From assembly GCA_008729055.1 (NCBI GenBank), contig SDUX01000001.1:1780319-1844318 (forward strand): a stretch of 64,000 nt of DNA, written 5' to 3'. The translations under genes and the position numbers were made by a program. Numbering within the stretch: the stretch's first letter is position 1; every line of letters begins with the position of its first letter. Positions 12,160-22,190 of the stretch are shown here, one piece after another. The notes under the pieces were generated by a model. The model saw nothing but the letters and a program-made list of their open reading frames with translations, did no database searches and was not told where the DNA came from. The stretch comes from Pyropia haitanensis (lineage: Eukaryota; Rhodophyta; Bangiophyceae; Bangiales; Bangiaceae).

Positions 12160-13622
12160 ATGCCGTCGCTGACACGCACGCGGACAAGGGCGCGGCGCAG
12201 GGCGCGGAAGAGGCGGCGCTGTGGCGGCAAGCGCGCATCCACGCTGGCTTTGCCCGCGCCTACGCCGCCGTCCGCGGCGACGTCGAGGCCCAGTTCCGCG
12301 CCTTTCGGGCGGCTGACCCGCTGCGGCCGTGGTTTATCGTCGGCCACAGCCTGGGCGGCGCACTCGCCGCGCTCTGCGCGCTCCACCTGCAGGTGGTGTA
12401 TGGGGATGAGGTGGCCGTTGCGGGCGAGGCGGGCGCGGGAAAGGCGCGCGACGCGGCGGCGGCGGAGGCGGAGGCCGCCACCGAGGCGGCGGCGCGGGGA
12501 GAGAAGCCGCGCAAGCGTGGCGGGGGCGGCGACACCGGCAGACGCAGGCGGGGTGGGGACGGCGACGGCGGTGGCGCGGCGCTCCCCCCGTCGACGGCGC
12601 TGCGGCTGTCGGTGACCACGTTTGGGTCGCCCAAAGGGGGCAACGCCGCGTACGCGGCGCTCGCCACCCGCTGGCTGCCCGAGCACTGGCGCATCTTTTC
12701 CGCCAACGATGTGATCAGCAAAGCCCCCCCCCTGCGGTGGTACGCGCACACCGGCACGCCCGTCCTCGTCGACCGCGCCGGCAACCTCTTCATCGAGCCC
12801 CTCCGGACGATCAAGCGCTTCTTCCACCGCGACGCGTCGTCGCTGGGCATGCACCACAAGGGCGCGTACCTGCTCTGCCTCGCCGCCGCCGCGCGGGCAA
12901 CGTTTGCGGGCACGTGGCGGTCACGGGTGCACGCGTCGCCGGCCGACGCGCTCTCCGCGCGCGTGTTTTGGGACTGGCCGCTGCCGCCGGCGACGGCCAA
13001 GCGCTTTGCGCCAGCGCGGCGGCGGCTAAACCTGGCGCTCGTCACCGTCGACCTGCCCGCCGTGGCCGACGCGGACGGCGGGCGGGGGCGGGGCGCCGCC
13101 GGCGTCATGGCCGCCGCGGTCGGCGGCGTGGCCCGGTCGGTGCGGGAGCTGCCGGGCGTCGCCACCGTCGCGGACCACCTGCCGCCGCCGCCGTGGCGGG
13201 CCGCCGCGCTGCCGTCACGGTCCTACTGCCCGACGCAGCGGGGGCGGTGGGCGCGGCTGGTGGTGCTGCTGCTGCGGCGGGCGGCGTACGAGGAGGCGGC
13301 CGCCGCGGCGGCGGCGAGGGGGGGGGGGCGGGGGGGGCGCCGCGCCGCCCGCCTCGCGGCGCGCCTCCACCGGCCGGGCAGTGGTGGCCGGCCGGCGGCC
13401 GCCGCGGCTGGTGGGGAGGGGGGGGGGGGGCGCCGCCGGTGGACGTGCCGGCGTCGGCGTTTGAGCGCGTGCTCGCCGCGCAGGGGGGGGTCGGGCCGTG
13501 CTCGGCGGCCAAGGCGGCCAAGGCGGGCGCGTGTGGGGGGGGGGGGGAGTGACGGCCAGGGGGGGGTGGCGGTGAGGGGGGTGGGAGGGCCGCCGCGACC
13601 GCCGCGCTGCCACCACCATTGA
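9354..13622 (+). CDS. multi-pass membrane class 3 lipase
   Basis: An intronless ORF starting MKALAALQRL. Residues 1-300 are low complexity with a Ser/Gly and acidic tract. About 300-700 holds roughly nine hydrophobic helices, ending near the PYALMRTKHVGWRSF segment. The C-terminal half is a class 3 (Fungal_lipase) alpha/beta hydrolase. It shows the oxyanion-side FVIAFRGTSS, the nucleophile elbow GHSLGGALA with Ser near residue 999, Asp near 1119 in SANDVIS, and His near 1167 in GMHHKGAY. Membrane helices plus a class 3 lipase recall diacylglycerol lipases and protist seven-helix lipases, so membrane glycerolipid hydrolysis is likely; the substrate is unknown. A G13 run at 13418-13430 probably hides a frame error. 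The current frame ends at 13622 in Arg-rich noise, while the frame ending at 13552 continues with PVDVPASAFERVLAAQ, which looks like the true end. Confidence 0.85.
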
Positions 13623-14804
13623 CAGCGTCCCGGCCGCATCTGGGCTGGGCGGGGACGCCAGTGGGTGGCGGTGGGCCCCGTGGCTGGTCGTGCCGCCGCG
13701 TCCGCCTCGGTCGGACGTGGCCGTACGCCACGGCGGCTGCGCTCGGCGGCTGCTGCCACCCCCAGCAGTGTGCCCCGCCGCCGCCGTCTGGGTTGTCACT
13801 GTGTGGACATGGCAGCGGTGGTGCTGCTGGCGCCGGCGGCACGCGTTGGGGAACGGCCGCATGCACCATATCGCTCTAGGGACGGGTGGACGGCCGCCGC
13901 CGCGGAGCGGCGGCTACGCTCGCGGATGCCGGCGGCTGTGGACGTCCAGCGGTGGTCCCAGACGTGGGGCGGCTGCCGCTGCGGCCGCCGCGACCCGCCG
14001 CGGCCGCCACACCCTCCCGCAGCACCAGCGCGGCGGCTGCGGCGAGGCCCAGCCGCCCCTGCCCGCCACCGCACCCGTGCCCGGTGCTGCTGTGGCGGTG
14101 ATGCTGACCGCGGCGGCGCCGGCAGTGGCGACTGCCGCGGCGGCACGGTCACGCTGGCGGCGGCGACCGCCGGCGGCGGCCGCGGCGGTGACCGGGCGGG
14201 CGGGCGAGCGGGCAAGCGGGCGGGCGGGCGGGCGGGCGGGCCGTGCGGGGGGTGCGTCGCGCCGTGCGGCGGCCGCCACACGGCGGCGGCCGGCGCGGAC
14301 GCGTCGGTGGTCGCGTGACGTGTGGTCTGCGGTGGCCGTGATGAGCGCGACGGTGGGGGATACGGGCGAGCCCGGGGGTAGGGAGCCGTCTGACCGACGC
14401 GCTCACGCCGGCCGCGCGAGGGGGGTGTGGGCGGAGCGACGGCACCCGCCGGCGGGCTGCACGGGTGCGCGCGGTGAAACGCCAACAGCAGAGACCAACA
14501 AAAAAAACAGGCGGGCGCCACGGCGGCGGCGGCGCGGCCGCCGCCGGCCGCCGCCGGCCGCGCCGCGCCGGCGCCCGACGCTGGCGCGCCGCCGGCGGCG
14601 TGCGCCGGCGGCCGCGCCGCCGGGGACGAGCGCAGCTCTCGCCGTGCGCCCCAGTCACAGCGCGTCCGGGATGCACTGGGCGTCAACCCCCGCCCCCCCC
14701 CCCGCCCCGCCCACCCCCTGCGCCACGACCCCGACACGCTGCGCGGTCGCGGCGGGCGCCGCGCTGCGCGCGGCGCGGCCGCGGCGCCGCCGCGGCGCGG
14801 CCGC
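13623..14804. other. convergent spacer between lipase and TBCD
   Basis: This is the tail-to-tail intergenic region. It contains a (GGGC)n tract at about 14195-14240 and a short A-run near 14497. Open frames on both strands are Arg/Ala/Gly-rich shadows. No gene is supported. Confidence 0.45.
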
Positions 14805-15450
14805 TCAGCGCGGCGGCGGCGCCGCCCGCGGCGGCGGCGGCGGCGGCAGGTCCAGCGCCACGCGCACGGCCGCCGCGGCGGCCGCCGCGGCCGCCGCGCC
14901 GAGCGCCTCCCACGGCGTGTCGGCGAGCAGCGCGATGGCGCGGCGCGACCCCCCCGCCGGCGCGTCATCCCCCGCATCGTCCTCTGCCGCTCCCTCCGAC
15001 CCGTCGTCCTCCTCCTCGTCGTCATCGTCGTCGTCGTCGTCGTCGTTGTCGTCGTCGCCGCCGCCCCCCCCCCCCGCGCTTTCCGCGAGCAGCCGCAGGT
15101 ACACCGCCCGCGCGACATCGGCGCGGGCGCCGCCGCCCCCGCGCGGCGCGCCCAGCCGCGCGACGAGCGCGGTCAGCGCGGCGGCGCGGACGGGCGGGCC
15201 CGCCGCGGCGAGCGCCGCGACGCCCGCCGCGGCGCCGCGGCGGCGGGCGAGCACGTGCACCGCGGCGGGCGCCCAGGGGGGGGCCGCCGCCAGCGGCACG
15301 TCGAGGGCGCCGCGCGCGAGGAGCGCGCCGAGGAGGGCGGCTGCCGCCGCCGCCGCGGCGGTGGCGGCGGCCGCCGCGCCCACTGGGGGGGGGGGGGGGG
15401 GAGGTCGCCGCCGCCGTTGCCGCTGCCGCCGCCGCGGCTGCTGCCGCTGC

Positions 15451-15500
<50 letters not shown>

Positions 15501-18500
15501 GCGTCGGCCACAAGCGCGGCGGCAATGGCCGAGAGGGTGGCGGGCGCCGCCGCCGCCGCCGCGGCGGTCAGCGCACGCATGACGGGCGCGGCGGTCGCGC
15601 AGCGGGTGACGGCGGCGGAGGCGGCGAGCCCCCGCAGCGCCGCCCGCCCAACAGCCGGCGGCAGCCGCGGGGGCGGCCCGCCGCCGCCGCCGCCGCCACC
15701 ACCACCACCCCCCCCCCCACCACCACCCCCATCCCCGCCGCCGCCGCCGCTACCGCCGTCGGCGGGCACACTCAGGCAGCCAACGACGAGCGCGGCGGCG
15801 GCCGGGTAGGCCACGTCTGGCTCGGCCAGCCGCCCCGCCACGGCCGGCGGCAGCGCGGCGGCCAGCGCCGCCACCGCCGCCGCGGCGGCCGAGCCGGCCG
15901 GCAGCGCCGCGGCGGCGAGCACCCCCGCCGCCACCCCCGCCACCGACCGCGTCCGGTCAATGCGCTCGGCGGCTTGCCGCGCGACCGCCGCGACAATGCC
16001 AGCGACCGCGGCGCCGCCGGCGGCGGTGCCAAGCACCCCCCCCCCTCCGCTTTGGCGCCGCCGCTGGGCACCCGCGCGCGGCCGGCAACCGCGGCGGCGG
16101 CGGCGAGGAGCGCCGCCTCCCGCACCCACGAGCCCACATCCCCGCGCGCGTCGACCGCCGCGTCGGCGGCGGCGGCGGTGAGGGCGGCGATCGCGGGGAG
16201 CAGCTCGGCGCGGTCATCCGCCGCGACCGCGGCGGCGGCGGCGGCCGCGGCGGCGGCGGCCGCGTCGGCGGCGGCCGCGTCGGCGGCGGCCGCGTCGGCG
16301 GCGGCGGCGGCGGCGGGCGGCGGGCGGAAGCACGCGCCGAGCGCGCGGCACGCCAGCCGCCGCAGGTGCGCGTCGGCCGCGGCGGCCGCGTCGGCGCCCG
16401 TCGCGGCGCGGCGGAGCGCGGCGAGCACCGCCGACCGCGCGGCGGGCGGCACGGCGCCGCCGGGCGCCAGGTGCGGCGCCAGCACCGCCGCGGTGACGGC
16501 CGCCGCACGGCGGCGGGCGGGTGCGTCTTCGTCGGCAGCGGCGGCGGTGGCGGCAGCGGCGGCGGCAGCGGCGGCGGCGGCGCCGTCAGGGGCGGGGGGG
16601 GGGGTGCGCCGTCAAGGGCGGGCGCCAGCGCCGCGACCGCGGCGGCCACGACACTGGCGGGGGCGGCGGCGTACAGGATGGCCATCGCCGCGGCGGTCGC
16701 CTCGAGGGGCGACCGCAGCGCCAGCCGCAGCACCGCGTCGGCCGTGCCGCCGTCACCGCCGCCGTCCAACCAGGCCGCAGCGGCGGCGGCGGCGGCGGCG
16801 CCCTCGCCGGCAACCGCCCCCGGAGCGGCCTTGCCGACACCCCCCTCCTCGCCGCCAGCCGCCGCCGCCTCCGCCGCGGCCGCGGCCGCGGCGGCGGCGA
16901 CCACCCCGCCCGACGCCCACGCGGCGGCGGTCTCGCGCTCGTCCCGCGCCGCGCGGCGGAGCGCGGCGGCGAGCACCGCCAGCGTCGCCGCCGGCGGCGG
17001 GCCGCCGCCGACGACGGCGACGGCCGCGGCGACCGCCGCGGCGGCGCCGCGCGTCGCGCCGCCGGCGGCGCCGCCAAACCAGCCGCGCGCCGCGGCGGTG
17101 GCGGGGAGGGCGGCGATCGCGGCGAGCGTGGCGGGCGGGACGACCTCTGCTGGGGGGGGGGGGGGGGGGGGTGCGCCGCCGTCGGCGCCGCCGCCGTTGT
17201 CGCCGCCACCGCCGCCCGGCGCCGCGGCCGTCCGCCCCACGACCGGGACGACCGCGGCAAGCCCCAGGAGCGCCCCGTGGCGGCCGCCCGCGTCGCGCCG
17301 GTCGGTCGCGGCGGCGAGCAGCCGCGGCAGCAGCTCGGCCACCACCACCCGCCGCGCCGCCGCGGCGGTCACCCGCACCGCTGCCGGGTCTGCAGCGCCG
17401 CCGCCGCCGCCGCCGCCGCCGCCCGGGGCCGCCCCGCGGACGAGGCGGCCGAGCGCGAGCGCGCCCACCCCCCGCACGTCCGCATCCCAGTGGCAGAGGC
17501 TGCCGCCAACGATCCGGTCAAGCAGCGGGCGCAGGTAGGGCCCCGGCGCCCCCCCGGCGCCCCCCCCCCCCCCCCTGCGGCGCCCAGCACCGCCACCGCC
17601 GGCGCCACGACCGTCGCGGCGGTCACGCGGTCGCCAACCGCAAAGTAGTCGGCGGCGGCGGCGAGCGGGATCCCGCCCGCCACCGCGGCCGCGGGCAGCC
17701 GGCCGACCGCCTCTTGCACCGCCGCCGCCGCCGCGCGGCGGCAGTGAACCTCCCGGTCAAGCGTCGCGACGGGAAGGAGGGCGGGGAGGAGGGCGGCGGC
17801 GGCGGCGCGGCCCGCCGCGGCCGCTGTGAGCGCCGCGGGGGGGGGGGCGGGACGCCGGGGGGGGGAGGGTACAGGCCGACCGCGTCGCCGCCATACGCGC
17901 GCGCCACCGCCCACGCGGCGTAGCAGGCGGCATCGCGGACCGCGTCGCCGACGCCCGCCGCGCCGCGGCGGACGTCAAAGGTGAGCGCGCCGGTAATGGC
18001 CGCGCAGACCGCCTCGAGCGACGCTGCCCGCGCGGCGGCCGCCGCCGCGGCGGCGGCGCCCGCCCCGGCGGATCCGCCGGTCGCGGCGGCCGGCGGGGCC
18101 TCCCCGCCGGCCGCCGGCACGAGCAGCCGCCGCCGCGCCAGCTCCGCCACCGCCAGCACCCCCCCGTGCCACGCGCGCTCCGCGCGCGGCGCGGCGGGCG
18201 CGCGCAGCAGCCGCACCACCGCCACGACGACCGCCTCTCGCGCGCGTGGCGGCAGCCGCGCGGCGGTGCGGGCGGCGCCCTTGGCCGCCGCCCACCGGAC
18301 GACCGTGTCCGCGTCGCCCAGCGCGGCGAGCACCGCCGCCGACGCGGCGCGCACCTGGACGCGCTCCGCGTTGGTGAGCGGGGGGGGTGGCGGGGGGGTC
18401 CCAGACGGGGGGGTCCCCACGGCTGGCGGCGGCACCGCCGGCGACGCGGGCGGCGGCGGCGGCTTTGCTGCCGCCGCGCCGGCGCCGACGCCGCCGCGGC

Positions 18501-18769
18501 CACCCACCCGGCCGGCGGCGCCATAGCCCGCCACCGCTGTGGTGCCCACCCCGCCGCCCGCCCCCAGACGCAGCACCCCCCCCTGCACCCCAGACGGCGA
18601 TGGCGGCGGCGGCGGCGGCGGCAGTAGCACCCCCGCCAGGCGCGCCGCAAACTTGACCCGCAGCAGCCGCTCGCCCGTCGTCGACCCAAACGCGCCCCCA
18701 CCCCCTGGCGGGGTCCCCCCAAACAGCACGCCCGTTGCGACCAGGTCGTCGCCGTCGCCGTCACCACCG

Positions 18770-18804
<35 letters not shown>

Positions 18805-19953
18805 TCCCGTGGAGGGGACCTCCCGGGCGGCCGCCGCGGCGGCGGGCGACAGCGCCGCCGCGACGCGCGGCAGCAGCGGCGCGACGAGCGTGCGGAGCTC
18901 CGCGCGGCGGCCCGCCTTGAGCACCGCCACCAGCACCGCCAGGCCGCCGCGCCCCGCCGCCGCGACCGCCGCCGCGTCCGCGGGACCACCGCCGCTGCCG
19001 TTGCCGCGGGCGGCCGCAACGACCGCGTCGGCCGCGGCGGCGGCGGCAGCGACCAGCGCCGCCCGCCCGTCAGACCGAACGAGCAGCCGCGCCGCGGCGG
19101 CGACCGCCGCGCCCGCCCGTACGTCACGCCCGCCGGCGGTCGCGACGAGCGAGCCGACCAGCGCGGTCACCGTCTCGGGCGGCAACATCCGCGGCAGCGG
19201 GAAGGGCACATCCGCCACCGCCGCCGCCCACAGGAGCAGCACGTAGTGGGTCTCCCAGCCGACGCCGAGAGGCGCCGCCCCCGGTGACAAAGGGGGGGGG
19301 GGAGCGGCACTAGCCGGCGTCGTTGCGGCCGACGGTGGCGGCGGGGCGACGGCGAGGAGCATCGTCACGACGGCGCGGAGGTCGGGGACACCCGCCGGGA
19401 GCCACCGGCGGGTGGCCTTGACGCCCCGCACCTTGCTAATCACGTACAGCAGGCGGAAGGGCGCCTCGTCCAGGGGCGGTGGTCCGCCGGGCGGCGGTGG
19501 GGGCGGCCGCCCCGCCGCCACCGCCGCCGACGCGACGGCGGTCGCGCGGGGGAGCAGTACCGCCGTGGCGGCGGCGGCCAGCCGCGCCACCGCGGCTGGC
19601 AAGAGGCCGTCGAGGAGCGTCGGCATCTCTTGGTACCAGCCGAGGATGGCCTCGACGCGGGCCGCCGCGGACGCGCCGCCCGCACCGCCGCCGCCACCGC
19701 CGCCACCGCCACCCCCACCGCCGTCACCGCCGCCACCGCCGCCACCGCCGCCACCGCCGCCACCGCCGCCACCGCCGCCAGCGGAAGCGGCGGCGGCGGG
19801 CGGGCGCGGCGCCCCCGCCGGGCCGCCGCCGGCGGCGTGCAAAGCGGTGGCGGCGGCGGCGGCCTCGGCGGCGGCGGCAACGTTGGCGATGAGGCCCGGG
19901 ATGGGCGCCGCGCGGGCGGTCATCCACTTGCGCTGCGCCGTTGGCCACGCCAT
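14805..19953 (-). CDS. TBCD: tubulin-folding cofactor D (TBCD), reading frame broken at homopolymers
   Basis: Cofactor D is a cytosolic HEAT-repeat chaperone that captures beta-tubulin and joins cofactors C and E in assembling alpha/beta-tubulin. Coding runs from ATG 19953 to TGA 14805. Family blocks appear in the correct order: ILGWYQEMPTLLDG, YVISKVRGVK, WETHYVLLLWAA, ADTVVRWAAAKGAART, the AWHGGVLAVAEL block, VRDAACYAAWAVARAY, LDREVHCRRAAAAAVQEAVG, ADYFAVGDRV, GGSLCHWDADVRGVGALALG, DARGDVGSWVREAAL, QAAERIDRTRSVAG, and a C-terminal ALLADTPWEALG. These blocks lie in successive frames. The switches fall at G/C runs 17837-17865, 17561-17575, 16594-16604, 16036-16045 and 15385-15401. Without breaks the protein would be about 1,700 residues against roughly 1,200 usual, the excess being Ala/Gly inserts. 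Gene identity is firm; whether the breaks are assembly indels or real is open. Confidence 0.85.
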
Positions 19954-20469
19954 GGTTTGGGGGGGGGGGGGGGGGAGGACGGATCGAGAAGGGGGGGGGG
20001 GTGGGGGGGGGAAGGGCGGTGGCGATGGGAGGGACGCAGGTGCGGGGGGGGGCGGGGGGGGCGGGGGTGGCGGCGGAGAGATGGGGTGGGTGCGGGCGGG
20101 AGGGGGCGGCGAGGGGGTGGGGGGGGGGGGGTGCCCGCACGTGCTGGCGTCTGCGAGGGGACAGGGGAGTGGGGTGCGTTGGTTGGGTGGGGCGGGAGAG
20201 GGGCGGGGTGGGAAGACGACACTGCGGGACGGCCAAATCCGCTGCCAACGTTGTCGAGGCCGCTCTGGATGACAGTGACTGTGGCGGGATCAAGGCGGCG
20301 TTGCGACCTTCCCGCTCCTCCCCTGTACCCACTGCTCCCCCCCCACCTCTCCACTGCTCCCCCCCACCTCTCCACTCTGCCGCCCCTTCACCTCTCACCT
20401 CTGCCGCGCTCCCATTCTCTCTCCCCCTTGCGGCTCTCTCCGCCGCCCCTTTCCCCCCCTGCTGGCACC
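19954..20469. promoter_or_regulatory. divergent promoter region TBCD / NAT9
   Basis: This 516-bp head-to-head spacer separates the two start codons. It is G-rich on its left half and pyrimidine-rich on the right. A roughly 22-bp unit like tgctccccccccacctctccac is duplicated near 20335-20380. No TATA element was recognised. Confidence 0.45.
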
Positions 20470-21398
20470 ATGCGTTGCAACGCCGACACGGTCCTCGTCG
20501 CCCCCCAGCTGCGCCTCGTCCCCTACCGCCCCGAGCACGTGCCCACCTACCACGGCTGGATGCAAGACGCCGAACTCCTCCGCCTCACCGCCTCGGAGCG
20601 CCTCGACGCGGCGGCAGAGGCGGCCAACCAGGCCGACTGGGCGGCCGACGCTGCCAAGGGCACCTTCATCATCCTCGCCGGCGGGCGGGGCGGCAGCTAC
20701 GCGGCGGCGGCGCCGCCCATGGTCGGCGACGTCAATTTTTATCTGCTGCCGCACGGCGGTGGCCTATCCTCCTCGTCCGAGGGCGAGGACGAGGCGGGGG
20801 AGGGGGCCGCGGCGGCCGCCGCCCCGAGGCGGCCGCCGCCGCCCGTGACGGCGGAAATCGAGGTGATGGTCGCCGAGCCGACCGCCCGCCGCCGCGGCGT
20901 CGCGACCGCCGCCGTGCGGCTGGCCATGGCCTACGCCGCCGCCGTCGTGGGCGTGCGGGTGTTTGTGGCCAAGGTGCTCGCCGACAATGACGCGTCGCTG
21001 CGGCTGTTTCGGCGGCTGGGGTTTGGGGCGGAGCGGGCGGTCGCGGCGTTTGGGGAGGTGCACCTGACGTTCCGGGTGGGGGGGGGGGGGGGGACCTCCC
21101 GCCGTCGCTTGACGTCCTGTCGTACGATGCAGAGGTGGCGCGATGGCGCGAGGGGGGGGGCGGGGGGGAGCCCGCCGGTGGGGACGGCAGGGGGGGGGGG
21201 GCTGACGGCGCCGCCGCCGCGCCACAATGGGGGGGCGCGCGTCGGTGGCGGCGGGCTGTGTCTGCCACGGCGCCGCCGCCCCGCCGCACAGGGGCGGCCG
21301 CCCAACCGCGGTGGCGGTCGCCGCCGCCACCGCCGCCGCCGCCGCGCGTGCCGCCGCGCGGCACCGGCCGCCGCCCGCTCGCCCGCCACACCCACTGA
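20470..21398 (+). CDS. NAT9: NAT9-family N-acetyltransferase (GNAT fold)
   Basis: A GNAT-superfamily acetyltransferase closest to N-acetyltransferase 9. Start ATG 20470 gives MRCNADTVLVAPQLRLVPY followed by EHVPTYHGWMQDAELLRLTA, the characteristic NAT9 opening. FIILAGG and MVGDVNFYLLP follow, then IEVMVAEPTARRRGVATAA (the acetyl-CoA pyrophosphate loop, RRGVA) and a NDASLRLFRRLGF motif that closes the fold near residue 185. An acidic Ser/Glu loop is inserted before the IEVMVAEP strand. After the fold comes a G16 run at 21078-21093. The frame in use before the run stays open to 22437 in low complexity, whereas the frame ending at 21398 continues DLPPSLDVLSYDAEVARW and looks authentic, so one indel in the run is suspected. 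Substrate is unknown; metazoan NAT9 has been linked to microtubule stability. Confidence 0.85.
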
Positions 21399-22190
21399 GC
21401 GGCGGCGTGGCCTCTGGGTGGGCCACTGGCGGCGGCGGCCAGCGGCACGGGGGGGGGCCGCCGCACCCGTGGCGGCCCCGCGATGGCACGGCGGGCGCGG
21501 GTGGTGGCGCGGTGTGGCGGGGGACGGCGGCGGCGGCGGCGTGGCCGCTGGGGGGGGGGGGGGGGGGGGGGGTGCGCCGGCGGGTGGCAGCGGCGGTCGC
21601 GGCGGCGGTTGGGTGGCGAGCGCCTGGGCGGGTTCCCCCCCTGCGGGACAGCACGCCGGTGGTGGGCTGCGGGTGAGCGGCTCGGCGCGGCCGCGGCCGC
21701 GGCAATCGGCAGCGGCCGCTGGCAGCAGACCGACATTGCGCACGGCGGGCTGCCTGGGTCGGGCGGCGCCGTGGGCGGGGGGGGCGGCGGCCTGGCGGCG
21801 CGCCGCACGGGGCCGCCCGTCAGCGGTACCCGCGGCGACAGGGCGGGGGCAGAGGTGCACGAGGGGCGAAAAAAAAAAGAAAAGGGACACAGAGAGCAGA
21901 AAAAAAACGGATGGCACCACCGGGCGGCGGCTCGACAGGCGGGCCCGCCACAGGCACGTCCGCGTCGCGGCAGGACAGCCGGTGCGGGTGAGACGGCCGC
22001 ATGCGCGCGCTCGCCGCGGCGCCCACACGCACACGGGCGACGGTTTGGGCAGTGCCACCTGCTGGGACGGACCACCCCGTCCCGTCCCGCGTCGGGACCC
22101 GCCCCCCCCCCCCCCCCCCCCCCCGCCCACCCATGCGCGCCGGCACCGCCGTCGCGCCGTCCGCTCGCCGCCCGTCGCGCCGTCCCCGTA
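21399..22190. other. convergent spacer between NAT9 and SMC6
   Basis: This is tail-to-tail sequence with a long G run near 21551-21571, an A-rich patch near 21868-21910 and a C run of about 25 near 22099-22124. No gene is supported. Confidence 0.45.

Noticed and set aside
17561..17575. Interpreting the TBCD frame changes as tiny introns
   Set aside because: Conserved blocks sit immediately on either side of the runs, no GT...AG of plausible length fits, and every switch coincides with a homopolymer.
13690..17923. Long plus-strand frames opposite TBCD
   Set aside because: The minus strand carries recognisable TBCD blocks in order; the plus frames are its shadows.
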